Below, in pieces: positions 46,052 to 57,296 of a stretch of 64,000 nucleotides of DNA. Source of the stretch: Pseudopithomyces maydicus. Taxonomy: Eukaryota; Ascomycota; Dothideomycetes; Pleosporales; Didymosphaeriaceae. Position 1 is the first letter of the stretch. Each line of letters starts with the position of its first letter. The DNA lies in assembly GCA_026873275.1 (NCBI GenBank), contig JANTUC010000005.1, positions 496,001 through 560,000 on the forward strand. Reading direction: 5' to 3'. Made by a program: the position numbers and the translations under genes. The notes under the pieces were generated by a model that did not search any database, was not told the DNA's origin, and saw nothing but the letters and a program-made list of their open reading frames with translations.

Positions 46052-48197
46052 CTATTCATCGTCGAAAAGCTCATCGAATAATTCCTGTTCACCGTCTTTA
46101 GGCTCTGGTTCGGGGATTTTCGGTACTGATAATGTGGCCTGTTGATTTGGCTGTAAGGCATGCGGCTTGTGAACGATTGTCTCCTTGGTATTTGTATTGC
46201 GATTGTGATATTTCTGAGTGTGAGATGGAAGCTCCGTTGGCGGCGGGGGCGCTGCATTCCTTACAGCTTGATCGTCCTTTCTAATCAATGCTTGGTGGTT
46301 TCCACCCCATACTTTCATTTGGGGCCCAGCTCCTGGAGATGTAACTTGTGGTGCTGGAGCTTGAGATGATGTTGGGGCTGAGGTTGACTGGGATGCTTTA
46401 GCGAGTAAGGATGTAAGCATCGCTGATTGTTCCGGGGTGAGGCCGCCCGCTGTCCCTTGTTGTGGGGTATCCTGAGCTGGAGCCGTCTGTTTTGATGCCT
46501 TCTTATTTATCACCCTCTGGGAGCTATTGTGCCATTCTGGTTGTACCCGGAGGTTCTCCACGGAATCGACAGGCCGGTTCTTGTTGAAATTGGTCACCCA
46601 GAACACAGCCTGACTTGGGTGTATACACCTCTTCGATACTAGCTCATTGATTTCACACTGTTTAAGATTGTGGTTGGCGAGGCAAATACCCCCGTCCTGC
46701 TTGTATGGGCAACCTCCATTGCTCCACTCGTATGTTCCTATGCATAGACACAGGCTTTCTTTGGGACAGACGCCGTATCTGTGGATGTTCATTATCATGT
46801 GATTATACCACTGTTTTCTTGTATCGTAAGGCGACTTGACCATGTTCAACTGTATTAAACGTTCAATAGTTCCATTGCGCCGAACTGGACGGCCATACCA
46901 GGAGAGTTGCTCACGCTCATCAGGATGAGGTGGAGTATAGGGCTGGGGTTTGGACTGAAGTTGAGACTGTTGCACCGGTGGCTGTTGCGCCGGAGGCTGC
47001 TCAGGATGTTCTGGTATAGGTATATCCCGAAGACCAGGTATACTACCGGCCATATCCCGGTAACGCTGGAGAAGCGCACGTGTGCGATTGCCAAGCACCT
47101 CTCCCCTGTAATACAAAAGTTCGACGTACAGGGGAATAATCTTGTCAAAAAAAGCATTCGTGCGCTGTGTGAGCTGTTTATCCAATGCTACCGCATTGAG
47201 CCATCCTTCTCCATTTGATACTATCGTCTCCATATCTTGGTCTGATTGACCTGCACATATTGTTAGATACCAGCTAATAATGTGTCTGGACATTCTTACC
47301 TTCGTATGCACGGTGGTATTGTTGCTGACTAGGAGTAGGCTGGTATGACTGAGCAATATCCCGCGGAGGTGCAGGTAGATATGCCTGAGAACTCTGTTGT
47401 TCTGGATATGTTCCTCTTCCCACAATAGTGGGTATTATCTTTTCCATCATGCTAGTCAGTTGGCCTACTGAAGCATTGAGGGCTTTCAGCTGATCCCTAA
47501 GCATGGTAAGCATGAGATCTCGTAAAGATTGGGCCACTTACTCTTGAGACTGAGACTGCTGAGGCTGAGGCTGAGGCTGCTGAAGAGGCTGTTGGTATTG
47601 AGGCTGCTGAAGCAGAGGCTGTTGGTATTGAGGCTGCTGAAGCAGAGGCTGTTGGTATTGAGGCTGCTGGTATGGAAGCGGCTGGTATGGAGGCTGCTGG
47701 TATTGAGGCTGCTGGTATTGAGGCTGCTGAGGCAAAGGCTGTTGGTACTGAGCTTGAGTTCTATACAGGGTAAGCATGAGATCTCGTGAAAATTGGACCA
47801 CTTACGGCTGCGAGTACAGAGGCTGCTGAGGCTGTTGGTACAGAGGCTGTTGAGGCTGTTGGTACAGAGGCTGCTGGTATTGAGGCTGATGAGTCCTAAA
47901 CAGGGTGAGTATGAGATCTCGTGAAGATTGGGCTACTTACGGCTGCGGGTACTGAGGCTTTTGGTATTGGGGCTGGTATTGAAGCTGCTGAGGCTGAGCT
48001 TGCTGGTACTGGGCATGCTGAGGTTGAGTCCTAACAAGGGTAAGCATGAGATCTTGTGAAAACCGGATCACTTACTGGTATGGAGCCTGCTGAGGCTGCT
48101 GAGCCTGAAGCTGACTGTATTGAGGCTGTTGTGGCTGTATATTTTCGGGCTGATTATTCACGGTATACAAAAATGGCGAATTGTAAGGATTCGACAT
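46052..48197 (-). CDS. Gln-rich repeat protein, paralog A (unknown function)
   Basis: A 638-residue protein in six exons: 48197-48076, 48030-47941, 47895-47806, 47760-47542, 47496-47300 and 47250-46052. Exons 1-4 encode Gln/Pro/Tyr repeats (YQQPQYQQP-like), exon 5 a short helix (QLKALNASVGQLTSMMEKII), and exon 6 a conserved core with LLYYRGEVLGNRTRALLQRY and IPGLRDIPIPEHPEQP. It continues with a Cys/His cluster (CPKESLCLC, GGCPYKQDGGICLANH, KQCEI) that could bind zinc, and an acidic C-terminus. The four introns between exons 1-5 are each exactly 45 bp, near identical and phase 2, so the reading frame survives any copy number. A plus-strand paralog lies at 59449. I know no named family; prion-like or scaffold behaviour of the Gln-rich part is only a possibility. 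Confidence 0.75.
47497..48075 (-). repeat. Tandem exon plus 45 bp intron modules
   Basis: Introns 48075-48031, 47940-47896, 47805-47761 and 47541-47497 are all 45 bp. Each starts GTAAGT, contains the block AGATCTCAT followed by RCTYACC, and ends in TAG. Exons 2 and 3 are both exactly 90 bp; exon 4 (219 bp) is internally repetitive. Every junction is phase 2. The pattern indicates duplication of a whole exon-intron unit rather than slippage within one exon. Confidence 0.85.
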
Positions 48198-49262
48198 TGT
48201 GCTGTGCTACAGATCAGCGGTGTCGCAATAACAAGGAAGATTTCTTACTAGAGAGTATAGTGGAGAAGAGAAGGCTTGGAGCGGGGAGAAGTTCATATGG
48301 CAGGCGCAACCCAGTGCCAAGCCACTAGTCGACTGCAAACGCGACACGACGCGACACTTTCAGGTGAAGGTGAAGTTACCAGCGCCATGAATTATATCGT
48401 TATCAATGATGTCCACTACCTAGGTAGAATTCTGTCTGTGATCAAATAGTAAGGCTGCTGGCCATATCACTTAGCAACCGTTATCTAGATATTACCTTCA
48501 TGGTGAATCCTCCTATTAGTGCGAGTAATGCTACTTGGTCCAGACCTTACTTACTTAACTAGAAGGCCGTTGTATAGATTCGGCTCGATTTTGCTGCTCT
48601 ATCAAAGGAACTTAGCTTTCTTTCCTCTTTCAGCTACACACATCAATAACGTTCCTGCCATCCATTACCAATACATCACGTGAGGCTTTTGCTACCTACC
48701 TATATTATACCTGCAGTGCTCGCTGTTAACCTTTCTGAGAGCCCCATTCAACGGCTTTTTCAGACACCAAATTGTTACTGTCACGTTTCTTTCCGTCGAT
48801 ATTTCCTTTCGGCGGATCGTTCCTGCCGTGCAGAGTTTACGCCGCCGAACCATCTAAGCCGTTCGATCTTTGTGCAGTGATACCGACGGGGGCTTCCGCT
48901 ATTGATTTTTGGCCGTCGAGAAAATTCTCTATCAGGTGTGGCCAATAATTTGTAATGTATGTCCTGCACGGAGTGCACAGGCAACTGGCGCTACATATCA
49001 AGTTGACCTGGCCTGGACCTAGCCCACTCGACTCTAAATCTTTGCTGTATGACGTAGCGTATATATACCTTTAGACAACCAATCTGGAGGGCATTTCACA
49101 GCACAGTATCACCGCCCTCATAAAGCTTATAATGTATATCTTCATTTTAGATAGCCAAAGAAACGCAATTTAAAGTTCTGTCCATGTTGTGTAAAATACC
49201 TGATACAAAGCATAGTAATGGGTACACTTGAGGTGCGCTTTCCTCCCTAATCCATCTAATCT
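48198..49262. other. Intergenic region, promoter of paralog A
   Basis: Contains the upstream region of paralog A, including the element at 48332-48357, and the 3' side of the helicase-AAA gene. No other gene is seen. Confidence 0.5.
48332..48357 (-). promoter_or_regulatory. Shared upstream element, copy A
   Basis: On the minus strand reads GTGTCGCGTCGTGTCGCG followed by TTTGCAGT, ending about 135 bp upstream of the paralog A start. The same string, with one extra C, lies upstream of paralog B in the same orientation relative to transcription. Confidence 0.6.
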
Positions 49263-52200
49263 TCATACATCGAACGCATCAATTAGTGCATCAGTAATCC
49301 AGTGACTTCCACCTGCACACCGGTATCCGCCGTTCTGTTTGATCCAGAGAAATCCCGCAGGACATCGCCCCAGCTTACGAACCTTCTCTTGCCTTTTCTT
49401 CTCCACCGTTCGCTGCTCTTCTATTTTTGCGCGCTCTACTTCCTTCTGTCTGCGATCAAGCTCGGCTTGTATTCGTTTTTGTTCAATCTTCAAGCGCTCT
49501 TCTTCAACGATAGCTTCAAGCCCAGCGCGTCGAAGCTTCTCAAGTTCAATTTTCTCTTGTCGTCTCGCTTCTTGCATAGCGAGGTACTTGCGCTCACGAG
49601 CAATGGTCGCGTGTTTGTCTCTTTGGAGCTGCTCCCATATTTCTTCCGACACCCCAGGATCGCGTTGAACGTTGAGCAGACCAAGTATGGACGCCAAGTC
49701 ATCGGGCTCTTCGTCATCGGAGGATGCATTGGTTTCGACTTTGACAGGCGGTTTCGGCTGGTCCTCGGCCTTTGGTGGAGCTTTGGCAGTAGGAGGAGCC
49801 TTTGATGAGCTCGTAGAAGAATCAGTGCTTGGAGGAGTGGGTGCGTTTGGCTGTTGGGGCTGCGGTGGTGGCTGTGAGCCCTTCTGTGCTGGAAACCGTC
49901 GGACACCCACAGCATTGTTGCGACTGGAACGCTCTTTTATCATGGAGTCCATGGCTCGAAAAATCGTTTCTTCAGTAAGTACTAACTGAGTGATTGGGCG
50001 CATCACCGTCGACACGAGCTCACCGAACATCGTTCTTGCAAGCGATTTGACGTCGCGCCCATTACCCCAAGAGCTGAGGCTAGACAAGGTTGTGAAACGA
50101 CCGAGCAGTTTCTGCTTAGTTTCTGGTGTAGGGGTTTCCAGGACAGACAAGTCTAGAGGAGCTTGACTGGCTTTCTTTTGCAATATTTTCGTTAAGAGTA
50201 TAACACACGTCTTAGCGTCGAGGTTTTGGAAGTATATGGTTTCTGAGAATCGACTCGTTAGACCGGGATTTCGGGACATTAAACGGTCAATGTCATGATC
50301 ATAGCCAGCCAAGATCGTGATTAGCTTGCCCGCGAACTTTGGTTTTGTTAAGCAATCCACGAGCTCATCCATGGCTTCGACTGCGAAATGCCCCTCTGCC
50401 AGACGATAGGCTTCGTCGATGAACAGAACTTTTCCGAGTGCTTTCTCGAGTTGTTTCTGGACCTTTGGACCAGTATGGCCCACGTATTCGCCGATTAAAT
50501 CCGTAGCGGAACACTCTTCAACTTTGGCCTGGGCTAGAAAGCCCATATCATAGAACACTTTACCCATTTTCTGTGCTGTCGTGGTCTTCCCAGTTCCCGG
50601 TGGGCCTTTGAACAGAAAGTTGAATGGGATCTCGCTACGAGGGTCCATCCCAAGTAACTGTAAGTTGGCAACGGTATTTTGATAGGCCTGTAATCGTTGG
50701 ATTAGATCCTGACACCCAACCGTATCTTCGAACAACTTTGGTAAATTAGTGGCAGCGCGCTGTGCCCGATCGAAATCTGGGTCAAAATCGATGGCTCCGA
50801 GTGTGTCCAAATTCTTCGTCTTTCCAGCGGCCAGATGCTTCTGATGTAGCGCTTTAGCTCGATCGAGAATGATATCAACCTCGCCCGCATTGCCGAAGTT
50901 TGGTTTGTTACGGGCTCGCTGCAGCACCTGTAGTGCGACTTTTTTTGCTTGGTCAGTGGCGCTGTATCCGATGTCTTTGAGTTTCAGATCGAAGATTTTA
51001 CGAAGATCTGTGTCGTCAAAGTCTTCAAATACGAATGATGAGTCAAGTGGAAATCGACGGGCTAATCCTGGATTGACGTCGCGAAACATTTCCTCCATCT
51101 GCTCCTTATATCCAAGGAGTAAGACGCATCTGTCTTCTCCAGGTACGCTCTGGACTTCGGCGACTATAGTGTCAATCACTGCAGCTTTGAATATGTCTGG
51201 ATTTCTTCCAGCTCCCGTTCTAAGCATATAGGCTTCGTCAATTATCAAAACCTTACCCATACTTGAGGCTAAAATGCCCTTGGTCTTGGTTTCTGACGCC
51301 CCTAAAACATCGCCGACGAAGTCCGATGGGTTTTTAAGTACGACTGGTCGGTGTCAGGAAATATTGACCAAATGATTTATATTATTGACTCACCTTCACC
51401 GTTTGAAAGCATACCAATATCAGCTAGTATTTTCCCGTAAAGTTTCGCCACTGTGGTCTTCCCAGTACCCGGGGATCCTATAAAGCACCTATTCAGCGAA
51501 TACTGAAGGATTGGCTTTTCAGCCAGTTCCCGATGGTAATTATGCTGGAGGCTGTCCAGTAGTACCCGCACACTGTCTTTGACCGACTGAAGACCTATCA
51601 TGCTCTGCAGCTTTTTCCAAGTAGCATTATCCTTCAGAACGAGTGCGGGTTCAGGGCCTATCATATCTTCCTTTGTGAGAAGCTGGTCATCGGATGGAAT
51701 GCCAGCTCTCCTTTGTTTTTGAAGTCGTATCGCTTGACGTTCTGTGATAAGTTGAATCTGATTTTGCATTGCTCGAGCGTTTCCAAATCCTTCTCGGCCT
51801 CTGCCTCTGCCAATGCGTCGAGCAACAACACGAGCGTAAAGTCCTCCCATCCCAGCTTCTACCTTCATCCTGTTCCTATATTTCTTGTTGACATAGTGAG
51901 CGTAAATATGATGTAGCTCATCATCAGTATAGTCCTCGAATTCCATTGTGGAAGGTATACGGCTTGGTATCCCGGGATTATGCGCGAAGAAGTTATCCAT
52001 CTGCTTTCTGTACCCAGCAAACACAAATACAATTTTGCCTGTAAGGTTTTCAATCTCGGCAAGCAGAAAGTCGAGAACAGCTTTACCACCGGAGCTGTTC
52101 CCTGAAACGAGTTGATAGGCTTCATCAATGAAGAATATACCACCACCTGCTTTCAGGATATTCTCAATATACTCTTTGCATTTCGAGACACCTTCATTGG

Positions 52201-55200
52201 CAAGTTTCGACCCCGTTGTTTCGAGGAAATAATGTCCAGGTAGAGCACCCACACTAGTTAGGAACTGTCCGTAGAGGCGTGCAACGGTTGTTTTTCCTTG
52301 TCTGTTAAAATAATGAAAAGCAAGTCAAAATGCTCTCTCACCTGTCCCAGGGTTTCCAAGAAAAGCTATGCCAAACCTTTCCCCCTTGAGTGATACATTT
52401 TGGCGTATTTGTGTATCTACCTTCGCTTTTATAGCTAAAAACTTTTGCTTGACTGATTCAAGGCCTACATGACAGTCAGCAGCGCAAACATGTATCTTAA
52501 TAAATAAATACAAAGCCAAGTGAGACACGTGAGTTCCGGGCATAAGGGATGTAGCCTACCTGTCATAGCTATCAAATCGTCTACTGCTTTATTGTTCGCC
52601 CCCTCAAACTTCCTCTGCCAATCCCAGTTGTCTTTCGCCTCGCTTCTGCCTAGATCGGGCAGTTGATCTTGGTGTATCGGCATGCTATTCCCGGATGAGG
52701 CAGTCACGCTTCCACCAGAGTTATCACTACGGGTAGAAGCGTCTTGAACCGATTCCGGATGTTCTGACCCTGTAGGAGAAGATGATCTAGAAGAAGTAGA
52801 CTTAGACCCCGGTACTGTCGGAGGTTGTGGAGCTGGAAGATTCGATTTCGATGCATCTGCCATCTTCCGTGGGTCGCTTTTCCGCTCTCTCAAATTCTCC
52901 AGATCTCGTTGCTTCTGAGCTAGTACGCTTTCGCGATCCTTATCTTCCCATGTCTCCCTCTGTAGACGCTTTTCATGCGCTATCTCATCGTCAATCTCAG
53001 CCAACTTAGCCGTGTATTCCCTCTGCTTCACCAATCGCTCTTGTTCAAGTTTGTAATCTCTTTTACGCTTGAACTCGACTGCTTCCATCTCAGCCTTGCA
53101 TTTGGGGCACGTGTTTGTATCTTTACTATGGCACTGAGAAGTGAAAGCATGTTTCAGTGGACAGATTTGGTCAATGATTGCCTGACACTTCATTTTGGAA
53201 TGATCTTGTAGCTGATGACATCGCTGTGGGCATTTGTGAACTTTGCAATTGAGAAGTTGACCACTGATATAAATTAGTATCTCGATCAGGAGCCGATAAG
53301 AAAAAATACTGACCATGGTTCGGAGCAACCACCATCTGGGCATGCATCATCGAAGGCTTCCGGCGACGCAAGTAACGCAAATCTGTTCGGGTGCTGCTCA
53401 CACTGTACCGGGAAACCTTTGTATACATGTCCGGCTCGGCTCAACTGCTTCATTAATGGAATCCAAACATCTTTGCCTTTGCGGCTTTGCATGAAGGTGG
53501 ACGCGTTCCCAATCATTATCAATCCATCACGTGCTCGCGAGAGTAATACATTGACTCGCTGTGGGGCAGCCATGAAACCGATGTCGCCTGAAGAGTTACT
53601 TCGAGTCAATGTAGCAATGACTATATCACTTTCTTCACCTTGGTAGTTGTCTAGAATGTATTAATACTTGAAGCAAAGTAGGTATGATACTGTCTGCCAT
53701 CAACTCTTACCTATCGTGGAGATCTTGATTCTTCGTTTGGAGATATTTCCTCCAGCTGGTGTCAGTAGTCCAGCACGAATCAGTTCAAACGAGTCTAGAT
53801 CATTGAGCCAAGGGTCACTATCCTCCAGCCGACTCAGCGTCTTCACCAAGCGGAAAAGCTGGCCAAGATACGGCGTAAGAATAACCATGTTATTGGTACT
53901 GTAACCTTGTTGGCCTAGGTATCGAACACACTTCAGAACCATATTGACTTCATATTCGTTCTCTTTGCTAGACTTTTGGTCTTCATCGCGACGGTCTGCG
54001 ATAGCTTCGGCGTTGAGTTCTGGCTGGTCGTGAGACACAAATATGACATTGTCCTGGAATCCCCGAAGAGAGGCTCGCTCCTTAGTCTTAGGCGCATCTT
54101 CCAATTCAGGATATGTGAGCGATCGAACCAAAGTCGAAATTTCTGGACGCATTCGGTGTTGAACGTTCAGCGTGGTATGAGGCATCCCTGCAACTACTAG
54201 CCTTTCGAACATGGAGACGTTGAGATCGTAACCATCTCCCTTTTCGACCGTCAGAGAATAGTTACTAATTTTTGGGCGAAGTTGTTTGTGATCACCAATC
54301 AATATGAGTTGTTTCGTGTTGGGTGTCAGGGCCGTCAAGATATGACTTTCCAGTATCTCGCCGGCTTCCTCAACGATTATGATGCCTGGTGAAGCCGCCC
54401 GAATTTCCTCGTTATACTTCGCAGCTGCCGTTGTTGTACATCCTATGATGCGTTTCTCTTTCAAGACAAAGGCGTCCTTCTCACGATTGATTTGCTCGAC
54501 TCGATGCCTACAGCAGTTGTACTTGGACACCAAGTCAGTGATTTTGGAGGCATCGTCTTCAATAATGGCCTTTGTCCACTTCAGGTTCAATGCATCACGC
54601 TCTTTGGGATCAAGAGCCCATACTTCCGGGAACTGCTTTTCTGCGATGTCGCAAAATACTCCCGCATTTCTACCCTGCTCCCACTCGTTGATAAGATAGT
54701 GATGATGAATAGGCTTACCATCACGGCCAACGACAGTCATATCATCCCCAGTCCCAGGGATTTGGAAGGCATCAAAGAATTCTGAATCTTCTGAAAATTC
54801 CAGATAATCCAGAACTGTCCCATGGCTCAGAGGATTTTGGATGAAATCACGAGTCGTTCTAGCCAAGACCTCATAGTAGCCTTCACCTTCAGATTTGTAA
54901 TCTTCCCTCATTTGCCATGCGCTACGGCTGATCTTATAAGTATTGTTCTGCTCGGAGATACTCAAATCCTTTGTCTCATCGCTTCCTCTATGTCCCAGAC
55001 GAACGATTGAACTTTTAGTGACCCCAATGTTTTGTATGTCTGCAAGGAATTGATCTAGGGCATGATTGGTATAAGTGAGCACAAGTATGGTTTCCTGGGT
55101 TTCATCACGAAGTATTTTAGCCATGAGCGACCCGATGAAGGATTTCCCAGTGCCTAGGCATATAAAAGTCAACAAACAATATTGATATAGACTAAAAGCT

Positions 55201-56674
55201 GTTTCCACGTACCTGGTGGGCCTTGGATCAAACTAACCCGCTGTGATAACCCATTAAGCAACGATTGAGCCTGAGCGCTATCGAGCTTGACGTGCCGGGT
55301 GGCACCCACTGTGTCCTGAAGGTCTCGTTCCCAGGTCCGAGTGATCAAGTCGATCATACGAGTGGGTCGAATTTCCGATAGAGCTTCTTGAGACCCGAGG
55401 GCGGAGTCAAGTAGCTGCTCCTGCAGGGGGATCTCGAGCATATCTTGGAGACATCTTAGAACAGGCTCATAAGCAAATACGGCTGTGTCAACTTGTATAA
55501 ACTCAAACACCTGAGTCACCTTACTAGCAATCAATACCCTCTTCAGAGCTTCGTCATCAGTAACACGAAGCTTCACAACGGGAATTTCTTGAGACAGCTG
55601 GGTTTCGTCGCGATCCACGCTTACGAAAGCAACTATGTCCCCGTTGCTAACCAAACAACCGAGTGATTGATTTTTGAGTAGATTTCTTTTTTCGGAAAGA
55701 TGATTTCTCCGTGAATTAGTGTCTTTGAAATGTTTCAGCTGTGGGATACCGTCATTGCATTGCAGCTTGATGGCGCAAGTTCTTCTTCGAAGTGGTAGCC
55801 CGCAGTCTACACCAATGAACTCGAGGTTTCTGAGGACGACTTTGTGGCGACCCTTCTTTGCCCCAATGCTGATTTGGAAGTCGTTGCGAAGTTCGCCAAG
55901 CAAGTCCTCCCGAAGAAGGCGAAACTGATTGTCCAGATGAACATGGCTACGCTTTGCTAGCTCTACAGAGTTGATAGCATCAGCCCGTCTATAGAAGGGC
56001 CTGTCTGTAAAGGAAAACTCGTCTGCAGTTGGAAGAATCCTTATCTTTCGATAATCTGAATGGTCATTGTCATGACGCCCACCAGGTCCCTCGGCCGATG
56101 TATCCGCGGAAGTGCTATCAAGAAGGTGTTTTATCTTATGACCAAAGTTTCTCACTTCGAGTTGACCTGAGCCGATGAAAGACTGACTTGTTGTGATGCG
56201 TTCTGATACATGGCGAACGTCCGGGAAGTCGCCAGAGCGGTCGCATAGTAACTCTACAAGGAGCCATGCGAACACTAGCGTGGCATCCTCAGATAAGGCC
56301 CGGGCATCATGGGCTTCGACCAGGGTATTCCAGAAAGTTGGCGGTTGGACAATCTTCTCAAGGACGCGGTGCAGGAAGAGTCCGCCATAAAGCTGCTTGA
56401 CGGTTGGGTCCGCGAGGTAATGGAGGACAGAAGTAGCGCGCCCATTCAAGAAGGCGCTATCCCCAGAAAAGCGAAACGTCTTGGCAATCGCCGTCAACCC
56501 CCCAGAAGCTGCAACAATGCTTTCCACGCACTTCGACGCGTCCTTTTGGGCACATATCGCTTCCAGGAATCGATTCCCATCTGCTGCACTTTTCAGCTCG
56601 CGATGCCCATGAATTACCGCGTTGAAGAGTTTAGTCTGGTTGGCGAGGCGTTTTTCCGCCGCCTCGTCAGCCAT
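49263..56674 (-). CDS. Giant ZNFX1-like SF1 helicase fused to three CbxX/SpoVK AAA+ modules
   Basis: One protein of 2350 aa from seven exons: 56674-55213, 55153-53711, 53650-53314, 53263-52560, 52464-52342, 52296-51394 and 51343-49263; summed exon length is an exact multiple of three. Residues 1-470 are a helical N-terminal region resembling that of NFX1-type zinc-finger proteins. The UPF1-like helicase follows: GPPGTGKS (485-492, split by an intron), VLTYTNHALDQFL, IIVEEAGE, LIGDHKQLRP, QHRMRPE and NVLLSRAR. A Cys/His-rich segment (1073-1125; CSEPCGQLLNCKVHKCPQRC) and a coiled coil come next. Three AAA+ modules then appear, with GNPGTGKT, GSPGTGKT and GPPGTGKT Walker A sites and FIDEAY, IIDEAY and FIDEAY Walker B sites. 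A Glu/Arg coiled coil and a small Cys-containing end (CPAGFLWIKQNGGYRC) close it. ZNFX1 relatives act on RNA in silencing and antiviral defence; the function of the fungal fusion is unknown. Divergent from the DXO-like gene. Confidence 0.88.
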
Positions 56675-57296
56675 ATTCGTTTGAGATCGAGACGGGCGTC
56701 CGAAAGGTAACTGGAGACAAAGTTCTGCAATGTGCGGTGGAATTGGACTGGCTGCTCGGAGGGCTTTTGCAATTTGAACGGGCCCTGCAATGTGATATAA
56801 TGAGACTCTTATATCGGACCACACGATAACAGGCAGCAAGATTGATTGGAATATTCACCCTGTTTGTCTGCAGAAATAACGCTTGCCTGCAGGAATAACG
56901 CTTGCCTGCAGTTTTTGGGACGTCCCCGCAAATCGAATTCGTCTACACAGATGCTGTGCCGCCAGCGCGTACAACCTGACAGCCACACACCGCTCAGCCT
57001 TGCATGCTGAGGTGCCACTTGCGGGCTTTTTTATTAAGAGTATCCGCAGATCCTGGTTGCCCTGCAAAACAAAGGGTGGCCCATCCAAAACTTCATCAGG
57101 CTTCTGGATTTTCAAGTACTTCATCTCGGGTGTGCTTTCATAATTCCCAGTGCGACTTCGTTTTTCAAGTCAGTTTGTTATGTTTGGCCGACCCAGGGCG
57201 AGAAACAGAGCAGCTTGAATAACTTGTCTGAACATACATAGGACGCATACTGGACGTGAAAAGCTCTTTCAATATCACCGAGGTTCCAGAGCTAAG
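56675..57296. promoter_or_regulatory. Divergent promoter, helicase-AAA / DXO-like pair
   Basis: A 622 bp interval shared by two divergent genes. It contains a perfect-but-one-base 19 bp tandem duplication at 56870-56911. An in-frame extension of the helicase gene upstream of 56674 is open but not conserved-looking. Confidence 0.55.
56870..56911. repeat. 19 bp tandem duplication in the divergent promoter
   Basis: Two units gcagRaataacgcttgcct (56870-56888 and 56889-56907) followed by a further gcag. The CTGCAG ends make each unit look like a possible factor site. Confidence 0.7.

Noticed and set aside
47529..47789. Leu/Arg repeat protein on the plus strand
   Set aside because: It is the antisense reading of the Gln-rich exon 4 of paralog A; the minus strand has the exon-intron structure.
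49302..49805. Plus-strand frames opposite the helicase-AAA gene
   Set aside because: They are antisense shadows of the Glu/Arg/Lys coiled coil, giving Phe/Leu/Ser-rich nonsense.
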